Of a DNA stretch of 64,000 nucleotides, positions 44,620 to 56,505 are shown piece after piece. The translations under genes and the position numbers were made by a program. The notes below the pieces were generated by a model. It saw only the letters and a program-made list of their open reading frames with translations, was not told where the DNA came from and did no database searches. The stretch covers positions 1,725,501 to 1,789,500 of the forward strand of contig CAJHZI010000534.1 in the NCBI GenBank assembly GCA_905160935.1. The letters are read 5' to 3'. The DNA is from Enchytraeus crypticus (Eukaryota > Annelida > Clitellata > Enchytraeida > Enchytraeidae). Numbering within the stretch: position 1 is the first letter of the stretch; each line of letters begins with the position of its first letter.

Positions 44620-45585
44620 GGCCTACAGTGATAACTTTTAAATGGACAATTCCTTCATTTCCAGAACACTCTTCGATGTTCAATTCTGTAGTTTTATATG
44701 AATTGATTAATATGCTTTTACCAATTAATAAAGCAATAATTTTTGATGCGGTTGCCAATTTTCATCCATTTCAATACATAGATTGGCCAATTATACAAGT
44801 TTCAACAGAGCAACCCCACATTTTTACCTAAAAATGGCGTTTGCTACAACCGTAAGGGCAGATTGCACTTCATTGACGAGAAGGTAAAGGTGAACTCTCA
44901 TTGTTACGTCAATACTTTCATTCCGGAGCTGTTTGATGATTGCTAAGCTCTTCTACCAATAGTTTTATCTTTCAGCAGAATGGTGCTCCGGTTCATGCAT
45001 CTCGTCATGCACAGGAATGGATCAGCGAGAGAATCCCGGATTTCATTAAGAATAATAATGGCCTCCAAACTCTTCTGATCTAAATCCTCTGGATTACTAT
45101 GTCTGGGAAACCATTCTGCATCTCTATCAGAAACACCAGCCGAAGCTTAAAAACATGACAGAACTGCAGGAAGTGCTACAATCAATCTGGGAGAGAGTGC
45201 CTCAAGCTGGAATCAACAAGGCTGTCCTAGCGTTCCGAAAGCGACTACAGTCCAGCACAGCAGCTGGAGGAAAGCATATCGAATAGTCAGTAATGCTAGC
45301 AGATACAACTGGTTCTTTCAGAACCACCACAACGACCATTTTCAGAGTTCAATAAAAATAAAATAAAATAAAATATTTATTTATAGTATGTTCAAAAATG
45401 GGGGGTTGCTCTGCTGAAACTTGCATAGCTGGCCAATCTATGTACCAAAATAGATGAAAAATGGACACCTCGTCCGAAATTAGTCTTTTTTTATTTTTTC
45501 ATAAACGTTTGATCTGAAAATATTTACAATAGACTGAGATATTCGAATTTTTGCAGGTGTAATAATTTTTTTACTCACCCTGTAT
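44620..45585 (+). pseudogene. Tc1/mariner-type transposon remnant with long inverted ends
   Basis: 44850-45290 reads GRLHFIDEKVKVNSHCYVNT, then QQNGAPVHASRHAQEWISER, then (after a frameshift) LNPLDYYVWE and an AVLAFRKRLQSS-type end: the C-terminal half of a mariner-superfamily transposase, with the DDE/D segments QQNGAPVH and PDLNPLDY-like. It is flanked by inverted arms at 44758-44818 and 45404-45467 (tagattggccar, agagcaacccc). The right outer end reads acagggtgagtaaaaa on the minus strand. The DNA-binding half is missing. Confidence 0.82.
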
Positions 45586-45639
45586 TTAATTTTTATACTC
45601 TATGATAGTACTATCCTGTTATATTATCCTGTTAGAATG

Positions 45640-45819
45640 TTATCCTGTTACATTTCTAGTAGGTGCTAAAGTGAATGGTAGTGGAATGTGCTGAAAACCC
45701 TGTTGCGTTGCTGTATTGAACGGATCCACGGTGCTTGTCTGAGGTGAGTCAAAGCTGACACTGTTCACAGCAGTGCTTGTATCCGGTATCCACGTTGTGC
45801 TTGATTCGGCACCGTTCGC
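45640..45819 (-). pseudogene. Open frame beyond the collagen 3 stop (possible lost C-terminus)
   Basis: Directly after the TAG at 45822-45820 the same frame stays open for 59 codons to a TAA at 45642-45640. It is Ser/Thr-rich (ESSTTWIPDTSTAVNS, then PQTSTVDPFNTATQQ) and its start repeats the SSTIV-type motif that precedes the TAG. This suggests a former or read-through C-terminal extension. Confidence 0.6.
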
Positions 45820-47294
45820 CTAAGGCACAATTGTGCTTGATATAGCACCGCTCGTCGGTGGACTTGTCAATATTTCTCCTTGAGCCCCCTGTGGACCTGT
45901 GGCTCCAATAGGTCCAGGCGGACCCGGAACTCCAGGCAATCCCGTTGGACCTCTAACCCCCACAGCGCCTTGCGCTCCCTGTGCTCCCAGAGCACCCATA
46001 GCTCCAAACGGTCCAGGTTGTCCCATTGCTCCAGGGAATCCCACAGGTCCCGTTGGTCCCGCAGGTCCTGTATCACCAGTTCCTCCACTGTCCCCCATAG
46101 CGCCTGTAGCACCCTGAGCGCCGATGAAGCCCGTGGGTCCTGGGGATCCACTGGGTCCTTGAGGACCAGGACTGCCTGTTGCTCCCGGTGAGCCTGTAGC
46201 CCCTGATGAACCAGTGGGTCCAGGTAGCAATAGAGGGTAGAATCCTCCTAAAACAAGTTCAACACCTGGTCATGACACATGTTTTAACACCTGGTCACTG
46301 ACACGTGTTTTAACACCTGGTCACTGACACATGTTTTAACACATTTAACACCTAGTCACTGACACGTGTTTTAACACATTCAACACCTAGTCACTGACAC
46401 ATGTTTTAATAGAATTAACACCTAGTCACTTACACGTGTTTTAACATACAAATTTTTATTAATGTTTCTGTATTCTACCTACTGGTTATCTATCTCTCTT
46501 CAGCGCACTGCCAAGTGGCAGGTTAAAGGTACATATTCATACTCAAAGTCTGCTTTCTCGCTCCATAAGAGCACACCTTAGATCAACAAGTTGATCCCTT
46601 GACAAAGTCTATTCCTTATTCATACCTTATGAAGCCTATAGCTTGGGAAAAGTATGGCATCTGAGGTGTTTTCCCATTGCCTTCCTCTGTTAGATAGATT
46701 TATTACCATTAATCCTGGGTGAAAATATATCAAGTTGAGGTGGGTCCCCTCTTGCCATCCTCAGCTCCTGCCTTAGTCTTTTAAGTACACGCAGCAGATT
46801 GTTTGCGGTTACCATACTCTGCAGTTGTCCAACCACACTCGAGAACAACACGAGGATAGATTTTGCAATGGTATAATAACCTCATTGGTTAAATAAATTA
46901 TATTTTCGTCTGATTACCAACTTAAAGACAATATTTTTAATTGATTTGATTAAATGTTTATTATCAGACAACCTCTAATGATAGACTCCAGTTCAACCAA
47001 TCTTCCCACTTTAGCCTCGATATTGATCATCGTTATCTTCAACTCCTCGTAGATACACATCATGTGCCCCAAACTCTCCTCTGACGTCATTTCCTTCCTA
47101 TCAGAATCCTGTAGAGTCTCATTTAACGTCAGCACGGTGTAGATATAGGAGCAGTCCTGAGGAAGATGTGGGACCTGGAAGAACTTCCTGGAGACAGAAT
47201 CTTGTGAGGTGGTCAGAGTGAACAGCCATGTTGCGCTAATGAGCAGACTTATGAGATTTTCTGACAATTTCTCCTTCAATGTTCTAATCCACAT
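45820..47294 (-). CDS. Short-chain collagen (collagen array gene 3)
   Basis: Exons 47294-46973 and 46247-45820; 750 nt, 249 residues; phase-1 intron. Exon 1: signal peptide (SLLISATWLFTLTTSQDS), PHLPQDCSYIYTVLTLN, then MMCIYEELKITMINIEAKVG and LVELESII, a heptad pattern. Exon 2: GGFYPLLLP, then about 38 uninterrupted Gly-X-Y triplets rich in GAQ, GAM and GPT and free of lysine, ending GEILTSPPTSGAISSTIVP and TAG. Unlike genes 2, 4 and 5 it has a non-collagenous Ser/Thr C-terminal tail, which would run 60 residues longer if the TAG were read. An array of aacacctggtcactgacacg units (46256-46440) fills the intron next to the acceptor. Confidence 0.83.
46256..46440 (+). repeat. ~30-45-bp minisatellite abutting collagen 3 exon 2 acceptor
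   Basis: About five units of cacctggtcactgacacgtg plus ttttaacac, starting 8 bp from the acceptor; contains cacgtg in several copies. Confidence 0.9.
46490..46865 (-). mobile_element. Composite retroelement debris in collagen 3 intron
   Basis: RTE-like tail (gcactgccaagtggcaggtt), a segment catactcaaagtctgctttc also at 34406-34430, the SINE piece aagcctatagcttgggaaaa, and the repeat gaggtgggtcccctcttgcc shared with 20890. Confidence 0.65.
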
Positions 47295-48589
47295 GTTGTA
47301 TAAATCTTAATTGTAAATACGATACATTACAAGAATCTAAATATTTGTTGCTGACCAATAGTCTACACACAACACTTCTAAAGACTGAACTGCATTAAAA
47401 CATGAGACATTCAGTAGTTTATGACCTAGAAACGCAAATTATAGTACACTGCATTCTATGTCAGGGATACTTAAACATAAAATACGGTTTGATACTACTT
47501 AAGCTTTGCATGTGTTAAGAATTGCAGCATAAAGTTCCTTTTATGTAGTTTTAAAGTTTTACTCTAAATTCGGTTAGATTTCTAATATAATGATTTCTGA
47601 ACATTAATCCCGTATTCTTTGCTAATTTGATTTCAGCAACTAATTAACTGCACTTAATCCGAAGAACAATTTAAAAGATATTAAATAACAAAATGATTTT
47701 CTATATACCACTAGTAGGCCAATGAGGTTTTTATGTGCTTAAGGTAATTACATACCTATTCATGAGCTTATTTTAAGCCATATCATATTGGGAATATGAG
47801 ACTCTGTATCTGGCTTTTAGCCGTTTGACCTCGCTGACAGGCAGATCAAGGTTCTGAAAGATTAAGTCACACCAATTTTGTTAAATATGATCGATTTTTA
47901 GATAATTTTCACTTTGTCAACTCAAACAAAAAAGATAGACTATGAGGGATCCGATATAAATATTTCAAATACAGTGGACTCCGCGCTATTCCCCCTAGGA
48001 GCTGCGTAGTCTCCAATCTCTTTTAGAAATCTCGATAAAGCTTCAGTCAGCGAATAATTACGACAACCAGCCCAATTTCTTATTATCTCAAACCATAATG
48101 TCCCAGACCACTATAGTATGCTAAGAATCCAAGTTATTCCACAAACATGATAAAACACGACTCTAATGTAAGCCTATATTAATCGTTTAGAAATTAACAA
48201 CTTGTAGAATTGATAGTTCAATTATAAATTTATTATTAGCGAAGGGTAAACAAAAATGAAAATTTGAAACTATGAATTTAAAGTCTATATATTGTCCTCG
48301 TTAACTACAAGTAGTAGGCCTACGTTCAGCAAGTAATTTATGCAGTTTTATATGCGAACCGTCATTTTCTAAAAATATACTGTCAGTTCCGGATAGTTAA
48401 TTCTTACTGGCTGTTTAGCATTACCAAGTCGCTTGCACAAACGTAGGAAGTACTTCGATAGATCAGTGAGAGCTACTATGATGCAATGCTTCGTATAATT
48501 TAAGTAAAAATGTTAAATTAATACAGGCTATTAAATTCTTACTTTTATACCTACACTATAAAATTACTAAACAATGTGTAGAGAACTAA

Positions 48590-48841
48590 AGTGATAGGAG
48601 TTTATAATGAATGAAATGAAGTCAACATTATAATAAATGGTACGAGTTTTGAACAGTACGAAATTTCAAATATCTACGTCACATCATAACAAACGCTAGG
48701 AAATGCGAGACAGAAATTTGCTGTAGGATTGCACAAACAAAACAGGCTTTCGGTATTATGAAAACACTCTAAACAAGAAGTAAAAAGAAAATCACAAAGG
48801 TAGATATATTGATATCATTGGAATGGCTTTGGAATGGACCA

Positions 48842-48900
<59 letters not shown>

Positions 48901-48909
48901 TATACATAT

Positions 48910-48989
<80 letters not shown>

Positions 48990-49175
48990 AACATGGACAT
49001 TAAGGAATAACGAAGTCAGAAAACTATATTAGAGTTTGATATGTGAAGAAAAATGGAAAAGATTACCGGGGTCCAACAAGTTACAAATGAACAAATGAAG
49101 AAGTCAGTGGGTGCAGATGTACATTTGATAAATAGGCTACTGTTAGCATTAGGAAGTAAAACTGAATAGGACATA
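48590..49175 (+). pseudogene. Decayed RTE fragment with (TA)n grown inside it
   Basis: Parallels 61360-61750 of the RTE copy: aaatgcgagacagaaatttg, gtaggattgcacaaacaaaa, then after the TA tract gaaacatggacattaaggaa and caagttacaaatga. The TA tract 48843-48985 sits where the parent has ttatatggatgtgaa. Confidence 0.75.
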
Positions 49176-49184
49176 TTCTATAAT

Positions 49185-49213
49185 ATTATATATATATACA
49201 GTATATATATATA

Positions 49214-49281
<68 letters not shown>
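49185..49281. repeat. (TA)n microsatellite
   Basis: Nearly pure TA at the 3' side of the decayed RTE fragment. Confidence 0.93.
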
Positions 49282-49283
<2 letters not shown>

Positions 49284-49583
49284 CCAATGTTAAATAAGAC
49301 ATTGTCGGGGTAGCTAAACAATCCTTGATATTCCTATATTTTGTGAACGTGTCTTGTAATGAAATAAAGATGAAGAATTTAAATGGTCACAGATAAATGG
49401 TGTTCATATAGTGTATACTTTGAAATGATTATCTGGATTTTGGAATTTGCGTTTTTGGACCTTCTTTTTGCTCGCCGGCTTGATTTGTCTCAATAGTGCT
49501 CGATGTTGTCATTGATGACTATAGCACTCTAATTGTTATTATTTTTATTCAACTGGTCATCAACTCATTGTACATCCCATCCA

Positions 49584-51218
49584 CTACGCAAACCCCGGAG
49601 GTCCAGTCGCTCCAGGGGCTCCCGTAGCTCCAATAGGACCCGGAGGTCCTGTTTCACCGGTAGGTCCCATATTTCCTGGTTGCCCTACTGGTCCACTACT
49701 ACCAGGAACTCCATCGATCCCCCGTGAACCGGGAGAACCGTTTGGTCCTTGAAGGCCCGTCTGACCTGGGGGACCCGCAGCACCCATCAGCCCAGGGGGT
49801 CCTATGAATCCTGTGGAGCCAGTGTACCCGGGGAGACCTGTTCCACCCACTGAGCCAGCAGGACCAGTTGATCCTGCGGGTCCGGGAGCACCGGTATATC
49901 CTGCTGAACCAGGACTTCCAGGGGCTCCAGGTGATCCTGGTGGTCCTACTATTGGTACACTGGCTACGTCTAAACACACACATACACACATGCACATACA
50001 CATACAAACATATAGACACATGCATATACACACATACAAACACATAAATACATGAATATACACACACACAAACACATAAACACAGGCACATTGCTCTCTT
50101 TTCAAAATACAATACAGACAGTAATTTATGCTTCAGTTTTATGAAGTCTGACTGGTGAACAGCTTTTTTGAAAACTTGTCCACAACAATTAATTCATAGT
50201 TATCTAGCAGTCTTCCCATTACAGGCAGCAAATAATTATGACTGCATTTGATTACCGTGAGTATCTTATGCATATCTACATGTATCACTAGTTCTGAACT
50301 TCTGATAACTTTTGATGACCTTTTAGATTGCAGACACGAATCTAATGATTATCTATGTGTTCTTATAATTATTAAGCTTTTGCTTGATAGGAACTTATCT
50401 ACACTTAATCGCTTCACTTGTAGTAGGCTACAGTGAAGATGGTGAATATGATGCATGTGTATGACAATCATCATACTCCTTCTCTTACAGTTCTGTCAAA
50501 TCAATTTAATCCTTCCCTTTAATTACTAATTTCTATTCAAAGTCTGTGTTAAAGTTCCATACAGGGATTTCCATCGAGCAACTCACTAATTCATTCACAA
50601 ACGACTCACTTTAGTGCAGCATGGCGGCTTGGGCGCAATGTGATCTGATGTGGATTTCCGTTTCCTTCCTCAGTTGCTGCCTAAACGTTCTTATGGCACG
50701 TGCAGTTCAAGGATAATAAGTTCTTTATCGGCCCGTATAATACAATTATGTGCTGTAAAAGTTTATCTTTTATGTTGTAATTGTTCCATTATTTAAACAA
50801 CAGACTAACTAAATTTGTGATTAGAAAAATTGATTGATTTATGGATTATTGGTTTAGTTGACTTTAGCATAGTATTATCAAACAATGTCGTATTATATAA
50901 TTATTTTAATTTGTATTCCTTTCCAACTTCATTGTCAACATATTCTGATAGGTTTGATATAATAATACTAATAGTATATTATATTATTTACCATTTATTA
51001 TGGTATGCACTATTCTACTCTACATCATCACGTCCACAATAGTACATGTAGAACTTACTGAAGAGATTTGTAACAAGTCAAAGTATTTTGCCTGTATAAT
51101 CTACAGACTGAGGCGTAAAAAATAACCCCCCATCAAATCTCAATAACTTTAGCAAAACTCCGAATATATATATATATATATATATATATATTCGGAGTTT
51201 TATTCGGAGTTTTTTCGG

Positions 51219-51256
<38 letters not shown>

Positions 51257-51952
51257 CCTGTATATATATACAAAATTTTAGTAGCATATAGAGGAGGGAT
51301 TTCTGCACATATTCTGTAAATTTGGTGAAAATATTTGCAGTATTAACAAAATTACAGCGTTTCTACGAAAAGAGTGCTAAAATCTATTTTAATTAACAAG
51401 GTTTTATTAAACAAATGTATCGGGATATTTCTTTAAATTTTAGGAATAATTTTAACCGAAGAAAGAATTTTAAGTATGTTGTTTGTTAGAGCAGCTGAAA
51501 TGTGTTGTGTGCTTAAAGCTCTTGAAGCACTGAAGCTCCAGAAATCATCTAAAAATCACGTAAAGTACAATGCACAAGAACTCACTGGATAGATTGGCCA
51601 CGAGGTCTCTGAGCTGACGTGTGCGGTCACTGAGAGATTCTTCCTCACGTTTCGTTGAGACGAGTTTTTCCATCAGACACATCGTGAACAAATAGTTGAG
51701 GCGGTTGCTCGGTTGCTTCTGGCAACCAGTCTCTTGTTTTTGTTGCTCTGCTTGTTGTTGTCTCGTGATGATGTTCATCAAAGTTGGAGAGCAGTCAAAG
51801 GTGGTCAGGATGTCGTAACTGAGGGTTTGATCCATGGTTGGCTGACAGTGCGCTAGTGCTAGCAACTGCAGAATAACCGCTATGTAGCAAGCGATTGTAC
51901 TCTTGTATGAACTATGCTGATGACCCAATGCACTGAAACCTCTTCGATACAT
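49584..51952 (-). CDS. Short-chain collagen (collagen array gene 4)
   Basis: Exons 51952-51586 and 49969-49584; 753 nt, 250 residues; phase-1 intron of about 1.6 kb. Exon 1: signal sequence (IAVILQLLALAHCQPT), TTFDCSPTLMNIITRQQQ, a Gln-rich stretch with an extra cysteine (TGCQKQ), then FTMCLMEKLVSTKREEESLS and RQLRDLVANLS, likely coiled coil. Exon 2: NVASVPIV then about 40 uninterrupted Gly-X-Y triplets ending GPPGFA and a stop. No lysine in the helix. The donor is a consensus GTGAGT. Closest paralogue is gene 5 (shared PSNRLNY, TMCLMEKLVSTKREEESLSD and PIVGPPG). A ~110-bp (acacat)n tract abuts the acceptor. Confidence 0.86.
49975..50090 (+). repeat. (ACACAT)n tract abutting collagen 4 exon 2 acceptor
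   Basis: acacacatgcacatacacat-type repeats from 6 bp beyond the acceptor. Confidence 0.9.
51160..51262. repeat. (TA)n with nested inverted repeats
   Basis: Two TA tracts; the first is bounded by actccgaa/ttcggagt and the second by ggcctata/tataggcc, so both are hairpin-capable. Inside collagen 4 intron. Confidence 0.88.
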
Positions 51953-52084
51953 ATTGGTCTCGTTGCTCTTGATATTACGAAGAATTCCAGTACTTAATGT
52001 TACTGGCAGTCTTGATCTTGTGCACTCAAGTCATGTATTTACAGACTACGCTTAATTAGATCAAGAGTGGATGTAGCGCAAAAA

Positions 52085-52395
52085 GCTAAACACGCATTAT
52101 AGTGAAACGATCAACTACGTTGATATCTGTCTCGTTTAATACCGCATTTTTAAACCGTTTTGAAATTTAGACCATTTTTCGTATATCCAGTCCAGTGAAT
52201 ATCCGAGACTTTACTCTCGGATCAACGTGGCTGGGATTCGAGCCCACGAGGGTTCAATTCACCTCAGGATGCGTCATTTAAAACTTCATGACTTTACCCC
52301 AAAGCTATTGAGACATTCTAGGGCGTTATGGTTATAGTGTTCGCCTCATATGTAAGTGGCGTGGGTTCCAAGTCCAGACCAGTCAATATCTGATA
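52085..52395 (-). mobile_element. SINE family B copy upstream of collagen 4
   Basis: Inverted family B: tgatatctgtctcgttt tail, ccagtgaatatccgagactt, gctgggattcgagcccacga B box. It runs into a second tRNA-like head at 52318-52395. Confidence 0.7.
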
Positions 52396-52719
52396 GATAG
52401 CTCCTTGAAATGTTATTCGCGCATTGGAGTTTACTTCCAAGTTACTCTGTTGATAGCAAAGTTATGTTACTCGTGGAAAAGGGTTGAACATAACTAACCA
52501 GGAATCTGTAAAGCAGTCTCAAAGACCAGTCAGCAGTCAATACAATGCTATGGAAATTGCCGGAGATTATTATAATTCGTAATGTTATTATTATTACAAT
52601 TATTATATTTATAATTCGTCAACTTTTTAACAATTTCAATATAAATTATAGTTAATGTAAATATTTTATTATTATATTGTCTTTTTACTCCGGCTGTAAA
52701 GAACCCTATGTAAGATAAA

Positions 52720-53215
52720 TATTTTGTTATTGTTATTTTTTACCCCGAGTGTAAAGAATCCGAAGTTTGATAAAAACCGATTCAAGCAATACGTGCTGAA
52801 TCTCCGCCCGGCTATTCGAGGTCATCAGTCAGCTTAAAAGAATTGTTGAAGCAGACTGCATTAGATCTTTGCAAAGTCATGAAAAGCATTTGCTAAAGGA
52901 AATATGTCTGTCGCTTTATCGCCGGTTTGCTCTGTAATACGTTTGCCTATGGCATTAATGAAGTCAACTTCATCCGGATTCATGGGGCCAATGAATTCAA
53001 TGGCCACCGGATAAACTTCGTACCCCAAGGACAGATCGCAGTACTTTTCCAAAGATTTAGAGGCGGCATGAACAGCAGCTCCACCGGCTGTGACTGAAGT
53101 TGTATTAAGGTAAGAGTTTGCCATAGTGTCGATGATCGTGACGTCCCATACGGCACATTTACCATTGTACCAGGGCACTAAGGTTATTCCGTCCGGGCGC
53201 ATGCCATCTATTATA
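52720..53215 (-). pseudogene. Repeat-element remnant with RPDG...WDVT domain
   Basis: The minus frame 53202-52861 begins MRPDGITLVPWYNGKCAVWD, then VTIIDTMANSYL, and ends in a stop after FHDFAKI. The downstream untranslated part (tagccgggcggagattcagc, atcaaacttcggattc) recurs with a decayed coding part at 62880-63235 (plus), showing it is a dispersed repeat. The R-P-D-G...V-W-D-V-T pattern resembles a PD-(D/E)XK-type endonuclease core as found at the C-terminus of some retroelements; that assignment is tentative. Confidence 0.55.
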
Positions 53216-53412
53216 TTGCCATCTATTATATTGCCATATATTATATTGCCATATATTATTTGACGTCCCTTACATCATCCCTGGATGAGGAAACGGGCGA
53301 TAAACCTTTATTATTATTATTATTGTTATTATTATTAATATTATTATTATAATTATTATAATATTATTGTTAGTATTACAATTATTATTATTTTCGCTGT
53401 TTTTGTTACATT

Positions 53413-53414
53413 AC

Positions 53415-53482
<68 letters not shown>

Positions 53483-53508
53483 ATATATATATATATATAT
53501 ATATATAT
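53413..53508. repeat. (TA)n microsatellite after SINE tail
   Basis: Follows a gacgttaa-type SINE tail (53262-53300) and a (TTA)n stretch. Confidence 0.93.
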
Positions 53509-54859
53509 CTTAAAACAACGCAGTAAATAAATGATGTAAAACTAAATTAGAATTACACGGCTACACATTTTTGAAGCTCTACGACTCTTGTAACTTAACC
53601 TCTATCGCTGCCAAAACAAGCTTTGCTGTTAGTCTTCTACACTACTCACACAACTAACTAATACACTAACTAAAAACTAATACAAGCGAGCACAATGTAA
53701 GCTAACCGTCTTGCAATAAAAGTAAATTTATTGCCGGCCTTTCTTCAGCGGTTTTCAGAAAGCAGTTAAGAGCCTATAGTGAACGTCACACGATACACTG
53801 AACATCACTGGTGTAGAACGCTATGCAGCAATTCTTTATTCTACATGCACCATTTTATCGTTATTTTCTAATCTTTAAAAATTCTTCCTAGTTTCCATTT
53901 TATTGAGTCGTTGTTCACCATTTATTATTTTAAATTGTCATTTTATTCCTGATGTAAAATATTTCAGTATATATTAAATGTATAAATTAGACTTTATTAA
54001 CATTATCTTCCTGATTGCAATTTAACTGCTTTAAATTAGCTATTTACTAGTTCAAACAAATTTTTCAGAAATGTTAATATTCCAATCATATGCAATCATA
54101 AAATTACATAATAACTAAACTCTTGCTTCTTTATAAAAATACGTTCACATTTATATATTGAATATTATTTGATGATATTGCTGCTATGCAGTTTACCAAA
54201 ATAGATTTAGGCTATATAGTATGCACAGTATATATTAACTTCTATAAAGTATGTATGTATATATTAACTTCTATAAAGTATGTGTGCATATGTTAACTTC
54301 TATAAATATTATCAATCTTTTGAAAAACATACCTAATTGTGCTTTCAGTGGTATTGTGGTTTCTGGCCCTTTGAGATACATGATATAATCATAATAAATT
54401 TAGCTTTTGGTATAAAGTAGTAATTTCAAGTACATGTAGCTTAACTGAGAATGCGGAGCTTGATAGGCCTACGGATTATGCTATACAGGCTTGAATAAAG
54501 GCTATCTATGAAAATAAAATTTTAATTGAGAGTCAAGACTTGTTATCCTGAATTTGACATAATTGTTGCAGTTTTTAAAAGACACTTACCTAATCTAACA
54601 ATAATGATAGTTGAACAAATAATCGTTTATTTAAAAAACATTAAATCGCTTTCGAGTGAGTAAACTAACGTTAACATTAGCATTAGGGGCCTACTAGCTT
54701 TGTCAGGAGTACAGTTTAGTATTTCTATTTATACACATTTACTTTGCTCTCTTTATGTTGAATCATGCTTGTTTGATGCGTGTTGTATGTTTTATATCTG
54801 AACTTTGTGAACAGAACTTATATTGAAGCAAAGGTAAAAAAGCTGGTAAAAGATAATGT

Positions 54860-55160
54860 TCTTAAGTGCATTGTCTATTCTAAGTGCAGTGTCTATTCTA
54901 AGTGCAGTGTTTATTCTCAAGTGCATTGTCTATTCTCAAGTGCATTGTCTATTCTAAAGGGCAGTGTCTACTCTCAAGTGCATTGTCTATTCTAAAGGGC
55001 AGTGTCTACTCTCAAGTGCATTGTCTATTCTAAAGTGCAGTGTCTATTCTTAAGTGCAGTGTCTATTCTTAAGTGCAGTGTCTATTCTTAAGTGCAGTGT
55101 CTATTCTTAAGTGCAGTTTCTATTCTTAAGTGCAGTTTCTATTCTTAAGTGCAGTGTCGA
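54860..55160 (+). repeat. 17-18-bp minisatellite (gtctattcttaagtgca)n
   Basis: About 17 units, with variants tctcaagtgcatt and tctaaagggcagt. An open frame over part of it is an artefact. Confidence 0.93.
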
Positions 55161-55424
55161 TTCAGTGTCCCGAACATGTCTCTGTAATATGCAAGGCTAT
55201 ATCACAATATTTGCAACGGTTAAAATCGTTTAAAATTAACAAAAAAATTGCAACAAAACTAAACCTTTGAAAAATTTTTAATGATCAAAATTTCTTCAAT
55301 TCACTTTCAAATCATGTGCCGTTATGAAATAAGTTTTATAAGTTATGACTTTGAAATATTTTTATCTTCAGAAGGTTAATTTTATATGAAGAGCTGTAGG
55401 AATCGTTGACTGAGCTAGCTTAGG

Positions 55425-55537
55425 CGCCATTTTCCTCACTCGAATGCGAAGTCAGTGACGGACGATTCCAGGATTTGAACCTCACACATACAGATCCGCG
55501 TTCGAATATCTTACCGACATCGCCATTAGCGCCAGCC
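55425..55537 (-). mobile_element. SINE family A copy
   Basis: Inverted: ccaggatttgaacctcacac B box, ttaccgacatcgcca head, tttcctcactcgaatgcgaa tail. Confidence 0.8.
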
Positions 55538-55619
55538 AGTGTAGTGTTGTGAAATGTTTTATCAATTGCTATAATTGGTATCTTAAAGTGACAATGTTTG
55601 ATGCTACGTAGATTAGGTG

Positions 55620-56505
55620 AAATACTAAATACATTACGATGTTAACTACACTGGGTATTTTGTAACTGATATCCCACATTGTTCTTACAATAAAATCATA
55701 AAGAGTTGATCGATGTTCTTGAAATTTACCGAAATTGACCACCAGCCAATTCTACCAAATATAGAGAAATTTCGTTTGAATATCTGTAATAACGTGAAAG
55801 TTATAGTTTGGCGAATAAGAGTGGGGTAAGATAAGAAATTTTCAGTACAGGATTACGGGCGTGTTGCACGCAGCGTATAATGTGCTGCTATTTTATCTCT
55901 ATAAAATAACAGCAAACACGTCACATAACTAATCTGATAATTCTATTTTGAAGAGTAATCATTTCTTTCAAAAAAAGTCAAACACGTGCTGATATGTTCT
56001 TAATTGACAAAATTATTGAACTTTTAATGCATGCATTGTATGAAGAGAAAAGAATTCAGCTCCTAGGATATCAGGCAGGTTAGATATCTGGCTACAGCTT
56101 GCAGATGCAGCTATGCATTAAAAGTTCAATAACTTTGTCAATTAAGAACATATCAGCATGTAATTTGCGTCATTTTAAAACGAAATGCTTGCTTTTCAAA
56201 ATAGCATTAGCATAAATTTAAATTGACGTGTTTGTTATTATTTTATATAGATAATTTTACGCTGCGTGTAACTCGCCCGCAATCCAGTACTAGAAATTTT
56301 TTATCTGACCCCACTCCTATTCGCAAAACTATAGATTGCAGGTTTTTAAAGATATTCGAACAAAATTTCTCTATGTTCGGTAGAATTGGCTGCTGGACAA
56401 ATGTTATAAATTTCAAGTTCATCGGTCATCTACATACGGTTGTTTTGTAAAGATAATGTAGGGTATCAGTTATAAAAAAAACACAGTGTACATTGCTACA
56501 GATAC
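55620..56505. repeat. Large foldback: ~400-bp imperfect inverted arms
   Basis: The left arm 55620-56033 and right arm 56113-56505 are complementary with small mismatches and gaps (e.g. gttcttaattgacaaaatta against taactttgtcaattaagaac; accagccaattctacc against ggtagaattggctgc), around a ~79-bp loop. No ORF and no recognised transposase. Confidence 0.87.

Larger units (their letters stand above)
47295..49583. other. Spacer between collagen genes 3 and 4
   Basis: No intact gene. Contains a decayed RTE fragment (48590-49175), two long (TA)n tracts (48843-48985, 49185-49281) and a CR1 3' UTR fragment (49420-49560, plus). Confidence 0.65.

Noticed and set aside
54780-54995. Cys/Ser-rich 71-codon frame
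   Set aside because: Follows the 17-bp minisatellite; the period makes it open by chance.
15453-55537. tRNA genes, from repeated ggttcaaatcc B boxes
   Set aside because: No acceptor or anticodon stem pairing; always joined to the same SINE tail.
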